A DNA stretch of 64,000 nt, taken from positions 52,221-116,220 of IMG/VR virus record IMGVR_UViG_3300028027_000047. One strand, 5' to 3'. Every line of letters begins with the position of its first letter. Position 1 is the first letter of the stretch. This DNA comes from a virus. The notes beneath the pieces were generated by a model. That model was not told where the DNA came from and searched no databases. It worked only from the letters and a program-made list of their open reading frames with translations. Both the position numbers and the translations under genes were made by a program. Positions 33,318 through 41,461 of this stretch are shown in pieces.

Positions 33318-33916
33318 TGCGTGTATTAAATTGGATATCAGTTCAAGGACTTTCTTTAGAGCAGGTTTATAAAAAGGTGGACGATGAGCTGAAATCATCA
33401 AATCATTTATGGTTTGATGACTATATCATTGGAGGCGGAAGATGGAATACTGGGGTTGATTTGGAGCTGTGCGCTAAAGCAAAAACTAAAACTAAGCTAC
33501 CAGACAATGTAACATTTGATGGTGATGGAAAAATTCATCACAATATGCTGCTAAACTATAATCTAAGGAGCGAAGACTTTAACACAATAATTAAAGACAT
33601 CCAAGCGGCAAGATCAATGACAATGGAAAATTTTAAAAAAAGATATCCAAATTTACTTGAAACTATTCCAAAAGATATGGATGACTATTCAAATGGCGAT
33701 GAGTCTAATTTATATGGTAATGAAAATGAACAAAATAGATATAGCATGAAGCATATTATGAATATTATTAATGGCGAATGGACAGAAGATAGCTATTTTT
33801 ATGATTTAAAAATGAAAACAAGCAAAATGACATTTTTTAAAGAAAGACTAAGCAATACAGGGTCAGACCAAGAGTGGCTTGTACCAGTAGATTTTCACAT
33901 TAGAGAGTATAGATAG
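33317..33916 (+). CDS. hypothetical protein
   Basis: A 199-residue protein starting on the last base of the previous stop. The N-terminal part has WFDDYIIGGGRWNTG, a distinctive Gly/Trp motif; the C-terminal part is charged. No family recognised. Confidence 0.6.
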   Translation: MRVLNWISVQGLSLEQVYKKVDDELKSSNHLWFDDYIIGGGRWNTGVDLELCAKAKTKTKLPDNVTFDGDGKIHHNMLLNYNLRSEDFNTIIKDIQAARSMTMENFKKRYPNLLETIPKDMDDYSNGDESNLYGNENEQNRYSMKHIMNIINGEWTEDSYFYDLKMKTSKMTFFKERLSNTGSDQEWLVPVDFHIREYR

Positions 33917-33924
33917 GAAATAAA

Positions 33925-34788
33925 ATGACTGGTAAATTAATTGTAGGATCCATGCCGCTAGGCAATTTAGAAGATATAACATTGAGAATGCTTGATGCAT
34001 TTAAAAATGCAGATATTATTTTATCCGACTACCCGACAACATATGCAGATCAACTATTGGAAAAATATGAAATCAATAAAAATTTAATAATCTTAAAAAG
34101 CTTTCATTCGTGTCACGCAGATAGGGAGCAGCTAGACTATGTAATTAGTTCTATCAGGGATGGGCTAACTGTCTTAATCATTTGTTCGGAGGGCCAGGTT
34201 GCCGTATCCGATCCAGGAGTACAATACATTCAGGAGTGCATTAGGCTAAGCCTGCCGTACGTGGTGCTTCCAGGCCCTAACGCAGGCATACAGGCACTTG
34301 TAGCAAGCGGACTATCAAATGGAAGGGTTTTTATACATCCCACAATTGAACCTAAAAATGTTGATACTGAATTCCCATTGCTTAAGGATGTTCAGACAAG
34401 CCTAACTGTTTATGTCTGGGGTAAGGATATACCAAAAATTCTTGAAATTATTGAAAAAGATTTTAAGTGGGAAACAGATCAAAATGAGCAATATGCAAAT
34501 AAACTTATATCATTTTGCTGCGATCTAACATTGCCTACAGAGTTTATAGTTACTGGGTGGGCACACGAAATATCTAAGCACCCAGACCTGCAAAAGATTA
34601 CTACTAGAACTAAGGTTACTATTGTTATGGGAGAAATGATGCACATGGAAGATTGTGATCATCATATTTGTAATTCAATTAGAAGCCTGTACCCAGGACA
34701 AAAGTATCTAGGTGAGCCACAAAAGCCAGTGGATACTACAAAGTTTTATTGTGAGCACCCAAAAGATCCGTGGACTTATAGCAATTAG
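33925..34788 (+). CDS. RsmI-like SAM-dependent methyltransferase
   Basis: A 287-residue tetrapyrrole-methylase-fold protein. GKLIVGSMPLGNLEDITLRM matches the RsmI opening (family: GxLYVVaTPIGNLxDIT), and GQVAVSDPG matches the second block (family: GTPLISDPG). RsmI 2'-O-methylates C1402 of 16S rRNA. The GTP/Leu positions differ (SMPLG, EGQVAV) so the substrate may have changed. An AGGAAAT site precedes the ATG. It ends against a convergent gene with a 4-nt overlap. Confidence 0.75.
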   Translation: MTGKLIVGSMPLGNLEDITLRMLDAFKNADIILSDYPTTYADQLLEKYEINKNLIILKSFHSCHADREQLDYVISSIRDGLTVLIICSEGQVAVSDPGVQYIQECIRLSLPYVVLPGPNAGIQALVASGLSNGRVFIHPTIEPKNVDTEFPLLKDVQTSLTVYVWGKDIPKILEIIEKDFKWETDQNEQYANKLISFCCDLTLPTEFIVTGWAHEISKHPDLQKITTRTKVTIVMGEMMHMEDCDHHICNSIRSLYPGQKYLGEPQKPVDTTKFYCEHPKDPWTYSN

Positions 34789-35420
34789 CTAGAATACTTT
34801 TCGTCTTTATTACCAATGCCAGTGAGATCTATTAAAAAGTTAGACCTTTCATCTTGCATCTTAAAATGATTTTCTTGCAAAGGTCTGTCTGGTAGATAAG
34901 AGAAGTTGCATACAAGCATATCAATTTCTGCGTCTTCTCTTAAATCAATGTGCTCTCTCCAGTGCTGCTGCTGGGTTCCAGCGAATATTAAACCTTGGTT
35001 GTATTTAAGTACTGTTTCTTTGCCTTCTACAACAACTCCCCAATCTTGATTTGAATTAAGCTGGATGTCAATTGTTACTCTTTGAGACACCCTATCGTCA
35101 TAATGTGGGAACAATTTAGGAATATATCCATATTTTGGGTTGTATCTAATAAAGAAATACTCTTTTAGTATTAGAGTTATTCCAATTTTATCTCTAATTA
35201 CTTGATTCAGTCTTTGATACATATGCTTGTCTACCATTAAGTTCCAGCTTTTTCTTCCGCCCCAAGCTTGAACAGTAGACTCACTTTGTTCAATAATTTT
35301 GTACAAATCTTTAATATTTTCTTCTGTGAGAACGTCGTCTACGACTCTAATTTCAAAGTCCTCATCAATTATAGGACCCTGATTTTTTTTAAATTCATTA
35401 TATTTATCTTGATCTATCAT
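34785..35420 (-). CDS. divergent 2OG/Fe(II) oxygenase-like protein (DW subfamily)
   Basis: A 211-residue protein and the only minus-strand gene in this region. FPHYDDRVSQ gives H-x-D, NQDWGVVVEG the DW block and QQHWREHI the distal His. A TATAAT box (35427-35432, read on the minus strand) lies exactly 6 nt before its ATG, so it is leaderless. It probably moved or inverted within the island. Confidence 0.58.
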   Translation of the reverse strand: MIDQDKYNEFKKNQGPIIDEDFEIRVVDDVLTEENIKDLYKIIEQSESTVQAWGGRKSWNLMVDKHMYQRLNQVIRDKIGITLILKEYFFIRYNPKYGYIPKLFPHYDDRVSQRVTIDIQLNSNQDWGVVVEGKETVLKYNQGLIFAGTQQQHWREHIDLREDAEIDMLVCNFSYLPDRPLQENHFKMQDERSNFLIDLTGIGNKDEKYSS

Positions 35421-35444
35421 ATACTAATTATACCGCAAAGAATA

Positions 35445-35473
35445 TTGACATCACAATTTATATTGTATATAAT
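35445..35473 (+). promoter_or_regulatory. promoter of tRNA-Asn
   Basis: TTGACA, 17-nt spacer, TATAAT; the tRNA starts 11 nt later. It is divergent from the leaderless promoter of the minus-strand gene ending its ATG at 35420. Confidence 0.78.
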
Positions 35474-35483
35474 GGTTATAAGA

Positions 35484-35556
35484 TGCCCCATAGCTCAGTT
35501 GGTAGAGCACCGAACTGTTAATTCGGGTGTCCCTGGATCGAGGCCAGGTGGGGCAG
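35484..35556 (+). tRNA. tRNA-Asn (GTT)
   Basis: A 73-nt cloverleaf with acceptor TGCCCCA/TGGGGCA, anticodon loop CTGTTAA and T-arm CCTGG/CCAGG. The T-loop reads ATCGAGG rather than the usual TTC start. No encoded CCA. Confidence 0.85.
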
Positions 35557-35571
35557 CAAAGAAAGGTAACA

Positions 35572-36156
35572 ATGCGTAATTTGAATACAATATTTTTTTC
35601 TTCTAATTTTTTTGATTTAAATATAGATAAAAATGAGTCAGATATTATTAATGAACTGTTTTTACATTGTAAAAGTAAGTTTAATTTAGAGTTTAATATG
35701 GAAATAATAAATGAACAGTCTGATGGAGACGGAATATCTGTAATTGTAGTAAGCGATTATGATACAGAAATAGTGTTTGAAGACACTGCAGATATATTAA
35801 GGTTCCCAGATAAAAAAAGAATAAGTGCTAGCCCTGGCGACATTATTTCTTTCCACAGCTCAAATAATTTTATATCTAATCAAACAATTAAATTGTATAA
35901 CTTTAATTACAAGATAGATGAAAAAGTTTTTGGGGAGGGGTCAAAGTTATTTGAGGTAACGGCCACCCTTAAAGACGAATACAAGATAAGGGTTAAATCT
36001 GATAGCTATGAGGATGCAATAAAACAGGCCTACTCAATAAATCTTACAGAATGGAAGCACGTGGAATTAAATACTAATCTTCCATCTATTCAGATAAACA
36101 GATATACTAAATGGGGAATGCTTGATGCATTTGAGTTGCCCAAAAATCCTGGTTGA
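35572..36156 (+). CDS. hypothetical protein, possibly a degenerate beta-helix protein
   Basis: A 194-residue protein behind an AGAAAGG site. The ISASPGDIISFHSSNNF segment resembles the GD-x2-xF strand of 2OG oxygenases, but no H-x-D is present. Given the oxygenases on both sides it could be a degenerate relative; this is weak. Confidence 0.5.
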   Translation: MRNLNTIFFSSNFFDLNIDKNESDIINELFLHCKSKFNLEFNMEIINEQSDGDGISVIVVSDYDTEIVFEDTADILRFPDKKRISASPGDIISFHSSNNFISNQTIKLYNFNYKIDEKVFGEGSKLFEVTATLKDEYKIRVKSDSYEDAIKQAYSINLTEWKHVELNTNLPSIQINRYTKWGMLDAFELPKNPG

Positions 36157-36181
36157 CTTTTCTACTCTAAAGTGAGATAAT
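36153..36181 (+). promoter_or_regulatory. sigma70-type promoter, leaderless
   Basis: TTGACT, 17-nt spacer, GATAAT, then 7 nt to the ATG at 36189. Confidence 0.68.
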
Positions 36182-36188
36182 GATTTGT

Positions 36189-36785
36189 ATGATAGAAAAA
36201 ACAGATCCTATGTCAGAAAAATTAGGCAATAGCATTGATAATATAAAAATTATTAAAAACTATATGCCGCATAATCATATTGATGAAATTTTAAGCTACA
36301 CTGATCTATACCTTGACAAAAATCCAACATTAGATTTAAAAATTAAAATTAAAAATGCTTATTCTCAAAGAGAGCTTTTAAAAGCATACGAGTACCTGCT
36401 TAGATCTGAAGCCGAAAAGCTTTATGGCTGGGAGTTTGAAAGAGATAGAACAGTAGACTTTAATAATCGTGAGGCTGGTTCCTCTGTTCCAGAGCATACA
36501 GATATGATTCAACCTCATTTTTTTGATCCGCTCGAACCAGTATATTCTTGGTATCAAAATCAATATTCTTGGAGCGGACATCTATCTTTAATCGTATATC
36601 TAAATGATGATTTTGAAGGCGGGGAGTTGGTATTCCCGCAGCACAACTTAACAATTAAACCAGAAAAGGGAATGCTTATTGCTTTTCCTGGAAACCTTTA
36701 CTTCCATCATGAAGTCAAAGAGGTTAAGTCTGGAACAAGAAAAACAATTTCTTTATGGACAAAATTTAAAGGATTTTCTTTATGA
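36189..36785 (+). CDS. 2-oxoglutarate/Fe(II) oxygenase, prolyl-4-hydroxylase type
   Basis: A 198-residue oxygenase with all key residues: H-x-D in PEHTDMI, LNDDFEGGELVFP, distal His in YFHHEV and Arg in SGTRKTI. I prefer ATG 36189 because it lies 7 nt after the -10 box; an ATG at 36180 overlaps the box. Coupled to the next small gene. Confidence 0.82.
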   Translation: MIEKTDPMSEKLGNSIDNIKIIKNYMPHNHIDEILSYTDLYLDKNPTLDLKIKIKNAYSQRELLKAYEYLLRSEAEKLYGWEFERDRTVDFNNREAGSSVPEHTDMIQPHFFDPLEPVYSWYQNQYSWSGHLSLIVYLNDDFEGGELVFPQHNLTIKPEKGMLIAFPGNLYFHHEVKEVKSGTRKTISLWTKFKGFSL

Positions 36786-36952
36786 AAAGAATAATATGCA
36801 TGATCAAGGGCCATATGTCTAGAGAGTCTAGCTGTCCATTTACTGGGAATCTGTATGACATATGTGACAATTGTGGCAAGAAAAATGTAATCGGCAACAT
36901 ATCTAATCAATACAAATTTGATGAGATAAATAAGACTTGGAGAACAATATGA
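36782..36952 (+). CDS. small zinc-finger protein
   Basis: A 56-residue protein with cysteines at about 6, 18, 27 and 30 (C-x2-C in CDNC). It overlaps both neighbours by 4 nt. No family recognised. Confidence 0.6.
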   Translation: MKRIICMIKGHMSRESSCPFTGNLYDICDNCGKKNVIGNISNQYKFDEINKTWRTI

Positions 36953-37080
36953 TACCTATCGGAACTATAGAATGTGAAACATGCAATGAAACTATTGAAT
37001 TAACTGTAAACCATTTGCTAGAATCTGGTAATTATTGTCAATCTTGCTATCAAAAGGATGTTGACAAAATAAATGGCTAG
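36949..37080 (+). CDS. small zinc-ribbon protein
   Basis: A 43-residue protein with CETC and CQSC, a minimal zinc ribbon. It overlaps the CDGSH-oxygenase gene by 8 nt. Confidence 0.6.
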   Translation: MIPIGTIECETCNETIELTVNHLLESGNYCQSCYQKDVDKING

Positions 37081-37804
37081 AGACTGTGTTTGTGGAAGAT
37101 CCCTTAAGTTTCCATATTGTGATGGCACACACAATAGGTTAGAGAAGCTTAATTTAAAACCAGCACCTCCTAAAGATACATCGACTATACACGGAATGCT
37201 GCTCGATGATGGGCTTCCGTACAAAGTATATAAAAATCTTATGCCAGAGGAAACAAGAATAAGGCTTTTAAATATGATGAAGACATTGGATCAAGAGTTT
37301 TGGCACGACAGCTCTTGCACAAATGACCCAGTAGATCAACTACGAATGCATATGCCAAGATCAATTAATCATGAGTTATGGAAAGTTGGCGCAGAAAATT
37401 ACCTTGAATGGGCAAAGCTATTTAATGCAGAAGTTAACAATGTCAGCTACTCACACCCGCTAGACCATGGAAGAATTGTAGACAGAAGAGGCCCAGGTGC
37501 CTTCTTAGGAAAGCATCAAGACGTTCCAACTGGAGATTTTGCTAAATATTTTGGAGCAGCTCCAGGTGAATCTTTAATGGAATTTACTCAAATTTTTTAT
37601 TGGAATGATGATTTTGAAGGGGGCGAGCTAGTATTTTGTGAAAGCGACTTTATAAAAGAGCCAATAGTCTACAAACCAGTTGCTGGTGACGTAATAGTTT
37701 TTAGATCCCACCATGAGCACGAGATACTCCCAATTATTGCTGGCGAAAGATACTCTTCCCAATATTTCTTCTACAACAAGAAAAAGCCTAGACCCCCTGC
37801 TTAA
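37073..37804 (+). CDS. CDGSH iron-sulfur motif fused to 2-oxoglutarate/Fe(II) oxygenase
   Basis: A 243-residue fusion. Residues 5-20 match the CDGSH [2Fe-2S] consensus C-x-C-x2-S-x3-P-x-C-D-G-T-H at every position. Residues 45-240 form an oxygenase: H-x-D in LGKHQDVP, WNDDFEGGELVF, distal His in HEHEILP and Arg in GERYSS. The Fe-S motif may deliver electrons to keep the iron reduced or sense redox state. I have not met this fusion before; that needs a domain-architecture search. Confidence 0.82.
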   Translation: MARDCVCGRSLKFPYCDGTHNRLEKLNLKPAPPKDTSTIHGMLLDDGLPYKVYKNLMPEETRIRLLNMMKTLDQEFWHDSSCTNDPVDQLRMHMPRSINHELWKVGAENYLEWAKLFNAEVNNVSYSHPLDHGRIVDRRGPGAFLGKHQDVPTGDFAKYFGAAPGESLMEFTQIFYWNDDFEGGELVFCESDFIKEPIVYKPVAGDVIVFRSHHEHEILPIIAGERYSSQYFFYNKKKPRPPA

Positions 37805-37808
37805 ACTA

Positions 37809-37837
37809 TTGACTACATTTATGTTATATAGTATACT
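37809..37837 (+). promoter_or_regulatory. sigma70-type promoter, leaderless
   Basis: TTGACT, 17-nt spacer, TATACT, then 6 nt to the ATG at 37844. Confidence 0.78.
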
Positions 37838-37843
37838 AACTAT

Positions 37844-37999
37844 ATGAAAAAAAATAATGTAGCAAAGTCCCAGGCTGGAATAAAGCGCCAAAAGAAAAAT
37901 TTAAAAAGGCTGGCATCCAAGCCTCAATCTAGTGCATTTGAAAGAAAGCAAGCATTAATTATGGAGCAGATGAGAATTATCTCTAATGAAAGAGCCTAA
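37844..37999 (+). CDS. small basic protein, leaderless
   Basis: A 51-residue Lys/Arg/Gln-rich helical protein. Likely nucleic-acid binding or structural. No family recognised. Confidence 0.6.
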   Translation: MKKNNVAKSQAGIKRQKKNLKRLASKPQSSAFERKQALIMEQMRIISNERA

Positions 38000-38003
38000 A
38001 ATA

Positions 38004-38090
38004 ATGAAGATGGACTGGCGTTCGTTAGGGTATTGGCCAGTTTACAAAGATGGAAAACTTACATGGGAAAAGGATCCAGAAAATGATTGA
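38004..38090 (+). CDS. micro-protein
   Basis: A 28-residue Trp/Asp-rich protein; its stop overlaps the next start. Supported only by tight spacing on both sides. Confidence 0.45.
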   Translation: MKMDWRSLGYWPVYKDGKLTWEKDPEND

Positions 38091-38352
38091 TTGGTTAGTT
38101 AATAGAATATTTAGATGGGATTCACTTCGCAAGGCGGTATTTGATGAGGTAAGAATGTACCAGTCCATAGACAGATCAATGTGGGAATATGAAAAAGAAG
38201 GACCAACTAATCTAACATGGTCAGAAGGAGATAGATGGTACGGGTGGACTTACAATAGTAACGCTAAGCGTTATTACTTTGATGATATTGGTAACGAATC
38301 ATTAATAGGCTTATGGGAAGATCAATGGCTTCGTGAAGCGGATGCTCATTGA
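38083..38352 (+). CDS. hypothetical aromatic-rich protein
   Basis: An 89-residue protein with nine Trp residues. ATG 38083 overlaps the previous stop by 8 nt. No family recognised. Confidence 0.58.
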   Translation: MIDWLVNRIFRWDSLRKAVFDEVRMYQSIDRSMWEYEKEGPTNLTWSEGDRWYGWTYNSNAKRYYFDDIGNESLIGLWEDQWLREADAH

Positions 38353-38357
38353 CAATA

Positions 38358-38585
38358 ATGCTGAGTGCTTTCTGCGTTATTTGTAATAAAAACGTAGACG
38401 GAAGGCTAACCGAGATGGTTGTCTTAGATTCAGGTAAATGGTTGCACAAAGGCGAATGTCCAAACTGTTTATATGAAATTAAGCGAATTGTCCCTAAAGA
38501 CAGTTCAGGTTCCTATAATGGCCGTAGAGCAGTTTCCGAAACTGATAATGAAGGTCCGATTCCTTCACCTGAAGCTGATGAGTAA
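38358..38585 (+). CDS. zinc-ribbon protein
   Basis: A 75-residue protein with CVIC near the start and CPNC near residue 35, then a disordered acidic tail. A TTG at 38349 that overlaps the previous stop is an alternative start. Confidence 0.55.
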   Translation: MLSAFCVICNKNVDGRLTEMVVLDSGKWLHKGECPNCLYEIKRIVPKDSSGSYNGRRAVSETDNEGPIPSPEADE

Positions 38586-38775
38586 ACAATGGGAAGACAA
38601 GTCTCAGTGGATCACACACTGCCCCATATGCTTTTGTTCAGTCACACATCAATTATATGACTTTCATATGCAATATCATGAAAATAAGATCGCAATTAGT
38701 GAAATCGGCGGCGGTAGAGAGATCCCAGTCAACTACGTTGACACATTTAGGGTAGGGTTTGATGAAAATTTGTAG
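38578..38775 (+). CDS. C2H2-type zinc-finger protein
   Basis: A 65-residue protein: CPIC, then H-x3-H (YDFHMQYH), a C2H2-like finger. It overlaps the gene before it by 8 nt and the HNH gene by 14 nt. Confidence 0.6.
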   Translation: MSKQWEDKSQWITHCPICFCSVTHQLYDFHMQYHENKIAISEIGGGREIPVNYVDTFRVGFDENL

Positions 38776-39307
38776 TTCATGCAAGGTTGCTGAATCAATA
38801 AGTGGTAGCTATTGCAAGCCATGTAGGTCTATTTATAATGCTGCCTACCATAGAGCAAATCCAGAGAAAAGTAGACAAACCAGTAAAAAATATGATAAAG
38901 AAAATAGAGACAAAAGAGTGGTTCATGAGCAAAAATATAAAAAATCCAACCCAGAGAAAGTAAAAGAATGGGGAAGAAAGAAAAATAGAAAGCGTGAAGC
39001 TTTAAAAAGAAACAATGCACATGCACCTTACTCTGAGAAGCAGGTTCTAGATAAGTATGGGAATTTATGCCATATCTGCCAAACCCCAATAGATTTATCT
39101 GCCCCAAGACAGTGTGGTAAGCCTGGATGGGATAATGGCTTGCATATAGATCACCTATATCCTTTATCAAAAGGTGGTTCAGATAACTTAGATAATGTTA
39201 GACCAGCACACGGAAGATGTAATGTAATTAAAAGTGCAAAGGTGTTTAAGGCAATGAGTGATAGCCCTTGGGGCACGATGAAGGCGGGGAAGCCTAAAGG
39301 TGTATAA
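38762..39307 (+). CDS. HNH endonuclease
   Basis: A 181-residue protein with an N-terminal zinc pair (CSSCK, CKPC), a highly basic linker (about 30-90) and an HNH core: LCHICQTP, HIDHLYPLSKGGSDNLDNVRPAHGRCN. Near packaging or homing roles; it is free-standing, not inside a gene. The terminal TAA overlaps the next TATAAT. Confidence 0.85.
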   Translation: MKICSSCKVAESISGSYCKPCRSIYNAAYHRANPEKSRQTSKKYDKENRDKRVVHEQKYKKSNPEKVKEWGRKKNRKREALKRNNAHAPYSEKQVLDKYGNLCHICQTPIDLSAPRQCGKPGWDNGLHIDHLYPLSKGGSDNLDNVRPAHGRCNVIKSAKVFKAMSDSPWGTMKAGKPKGV

Positions 39308-39348
39308 TAGTTCTATAAGGGAATATTCCCTTTAATAGAGAAAGAACT
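39303..39348 (+). promoter_or_regulatory. promoter -10 followed by a long inverted repeat
   Basis: TATAAT at 39303-39308, then an inverted repeat with outer arms AGTTCT/AGAACT and a perfect inner palindrome AAGGGAATATTCCCTT (39317-39332). It would fold at the 5' end of the mRNA of the next gene. Confidence 0.5.
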
Positions 39349-39351
39349 ACA

Positions 39352-39549
39352 ATGGCATCACCAATGTGTAAGACATGTTCAATAGAGACAAATAGAGCAG
39401 CATGGGCAAACTATCCAGATATGCTCGATCTCTGCAAAATGTGCAAATCCTTTCAGAAATCCATAGAACATACAATAAACTCAGCCGAAAAGATACGAAA
39501 GAAAGCTGCAGCAATAGGCAGTAAATTAGAGCATAAAGCAGTTGACTAG
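39352..39549 (+). CDS. small zinc-finger protein
   Basis: A 65-residue protein with CKTC and CKMC (C-x2-C pairs) and a basic C-terminus. Its stop overlaps the next -35 box. Confidence 0.62.
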   Translation: MASPMCKTCSIETNRAAWANYPDMLDLCKMCKSFQKSIEHTINSAEKIRKKAAAIGSKLEHKAVD

Positions 39550-39571
39550 AATTATATCAATATAGTATAAT
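39542..39571 (+). promoter_or_regulatory. sigma70-type promoter, leaderless
   Basis: TTGACT, 18-nt spacer, TATAAT, then 6 nt to the ATG at 39578. Confidence 0.75.
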
Positions 39572-39577
39572 TACTAT

Positions 39578-39862
39578 ATGGCTAAAAAGAAATATAAGGG
39601 TCAATCTAGAGCATCTATCGAAGCTGAGAAAAAGAAAAGTCTATCTGATATTGAAAAGACTAGACGCAAGCTTCAAGCAATTGATGGGCGGGAATTGGAA
39701 AGTAAGAGACTTTCTGCTAAGGATATGATAGAACTCAATAGAGCAATACAAGACCTAGATAAGAATAAAGCTTTGATTGAAGATACATATATGGGAACAC
39801 CTAGCCATAAAGTCTCAACCTGGACTAGAAAGTCTAAAGTCAATAAAAGCAAAATATGGTAA
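39578..39862 (+). CDS. hypothetical basic coiled-coil protein
   Basis: A 94-residue Lys-rich, helical protein, probably leaderless. No family recognised. Confidence 0.6.
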   Translation: MAKKKYKGQSRASIEAEKKKSLSDIEKTRRKLQAIDGRELESKRLSAKDMIELNRAIQDLDKNKALIEDTYMGTPSHKVSTWTRKSKVNKSKIW

Positions 39863-39871
39863 ACTAGAACT

Positions 39872-40471
39872 ATGAAAAAGATCCTAATTGCTGATGTGAT
39901 CAAAGATATATCTGACTCATACCTTGAAGAACGTGCTCTGAGAATTAAAGAGCTCACTGATCAGTTTAATATAACCAAAGACGATGCAACTAATATTGTC
40001 GACAATTATAGTGATTATGATACTCAAGATTTGATTGCCAAAGCAATGGAAGCCTATGACCTAGATTTAGGCGAAGCAGAGATGTTTGTGGATGATCACC
40101 CAAATGAGTCTACATGGGCAGACTATGAGTCTGCAGCAGAGGCAATGGGTGTGGATATCACAGATGTTGATGATGATGATGTTGAAGCAGTAAATATGGC
40201 GGGGGCAAGTGGAGAGATAGAATCTTCATCAGGACCCATAAGATACAAATACATACTAGGCATAGGATATATGGTTCATCTAGTGTTAAATGGCAAAGAT
40301 ATCATGTACCAGAATATAGAACCAGATGTAATGTCTGATTGGATAAATGCTGATTCTGCTGGAAATTACTATTTAGATAATATTCGTAGCAATGTAGCTT
40401 TAGATCAAGAACTCTGTGGATGTAATGACAAGCCCTGTGTAGACACAGATATAGCACAAATTAACAGCTAA
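39872..40471 (+). CDS. hypothetical acidic protein
   Basis: A 199-residue acidic protein: helical first half with many Asp/Glu, then a beta-rich C-terminal part ending C-x-C-x4-C. TAAACT lies 6 nt before the ATG. It is the last plus-strand gene before the strand switch. Confidence 0.62.
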   Translation: MKKILIADVIKDISDSYLEERALRIKELTDQFNITKDDATNIVDNYSDYDTQDLIAKAMEAYDLDLGEAEMFVDDHPNESTWADYESAAEAMGVDITDVDDDDVEAVNMAGASGEIESSSGPIRYKYILGIGYMVHLVLNGKDIMYQNIEPDVMSDWINADSAGNYYLDNIRSNVALDQELCGCNDKPCVDTDIAQINS

Positions 40472-40507
40472 CTCCTATATCCCCCTCCCATTTATCTCCT
40501 CTCTAAT

Positions 40508-40528
40508 AGCCCTTCTAGGGCTTTTTTT
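40508..40528 (+). terminator. rho-independent terminator
   Basis: A 6-bp stem (AGCCCT/AGGGCT), 3-nt loop and seven T. It closes the plus-strand operon before the strand switch. Confidence 0.85.
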
Positions 40529-40820
40529 GTGGAGTAAAGTGGAGCATTGTGGAGAATTTATACTATAGATAGCATATCATATACTATAGTTATATATAGT
40601 TAGATATACATATGTAATGACGCATCCTTAATAGATAACGTATCGTAATGTCTATTCATTTGGGCATACATGCATGCATATTGATCCATATTTGTCAATA
40701 GATTTCATGAGGAATTTTGATCTATTTTGCCAAATTCTCTACACATTTGTCGACATTCTATATGTATAATTAATCATATAGACATATTGTGTAGCATTTT
40801 CAGGGATTTTTGTCAAGGCT

Positions 40821-40843
40821 TCGTAAATAGAAAATTTGGCCCA
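40821..40843 (+). repeat. 23-nt direct repeat, copy 1
   Basis: Begins TCGTAAATAG and ends TTTGGCCCA; identical to 40868-40890, 47 bp apart. Confidence 0.85.
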
Positions 40844-40867
40844 AGCTTCAGGGGTTTTGATCATGTA

Positions 40868-40890
40868 TCGTAAATAGAAAATTTGGCCCA
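40868..40890 (+). repeat. 23-nt direct repeat, copy 2
   Basis: Identical to 40821-40843. Confidence 0.85.
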
Positions 40891-40920
40891 CATGCCCACA
40901 CATACAAAAAATCCACAGGA

Positions 40921-40941
40921 TGTGGATAACCCTGTGGATAA
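40921..40941 (+). promoter_or_regulatory. two DnaA-box 9-mers
   Basis: TGTGGATAA at 40921-40929 and 40933-40941 (complement TTATCCACA, the standard DnaA box). A partial box precedes them. Confidence 0.5.
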
Positions 40942-41002
40942 TTTGGGCTAGATATGTTTATCTATCTAACCAGGCATTCGATCTCTCATTGTATGTATGC
41001 CT

Positions 41003-41374
41003 CTATTGACTGAATGGGTCTTCTTCTTCCCGCCAACCAAAGATTCGTTCTCTTACTGGTTCCTCCCGTTTTACTTTGTAAGAACGGGACGGCAACTTAA
41101 GATTAACTAAGTTGTTATCTTGCTGATATGCCTTGATACATTCATTCAGTTCCTTGGCTAATGCTAGACCTTCTGTATATGTACCTTGATTTGAATATAC
41201 ATCATACATCTTTGCCTGCTCTGATATTACTGATACAACCATTTCCATAATTCGGTCAATTGTATAGATTGGCTGTTCCGCCAGATATCGACCAAAGATA
41301 GTTGGATTGAACCAATGGTCATCCATTAGATTAACTAATGATTCTGCTACTTTGATTTCTTGTGTTTTACTCAT
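41003..41374 (-). CDS. hypothetical protein
   Basis: A 123-residue protein, helical first two thirds, then a charged tail. A GGCGGA site precedes the ATG and TACAAT lies further upstream. Last gene of the minus-strand block. No family recognised. Confidence 0.62.
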   Translation of the reverse strand: MSKTQEIKVAESLVNLMDDHWFNPTIFGRYLAEQPIYTIDRIMEMVVSVISEQAKMYDVYSNQGTYTEGLALAKELNECIKAYQQDNNLVNLKLPSRSYKVKREEPVRERIFGWREEEDPFSQ

Positions 41375-41407
41375 TCGTCCGCCTTCCGCCTAACTGTCAA
41401 TTGTACC

Positions 41408-41451
41408 AAAAATAAGAGAGGAGGTCAAGGACCAACGAAGCCCCGACCTCC
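41408..41451 (-). terminator. terminator after the Lsr2-tail-like gene
   Basis: Read on the minus strand: GGAGGTC/GACCTCC 7-bp stem with an 18-nt loop, then a T-rich run. Confidence 0.55.
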
Positions 41452-41461
41452 ACCCCTGGAA

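Larger units (their letters stand above)
40529..41002. other. AT-rich intergenic region at the strand switch, possible origin
   Basis: About 470 bp with no supported gene between convergent plus- and minus-strand blocks. It holds an AT-rich stretch with repeated ATAGATAT-like sequence, two copies of a CAGG-N-CGTAA element, a 23-nt direct repeat and two exact DnaA-box 9-mers. An origin or regulatory region is plausible but unproven. Confidence 0.4.

Noticed and set aside
38762-39307. HNH gene as part of an intron or intein
   Set aside because: It is free-standing between genes; no interrupted gene or splice-type sequence was seen on either side.
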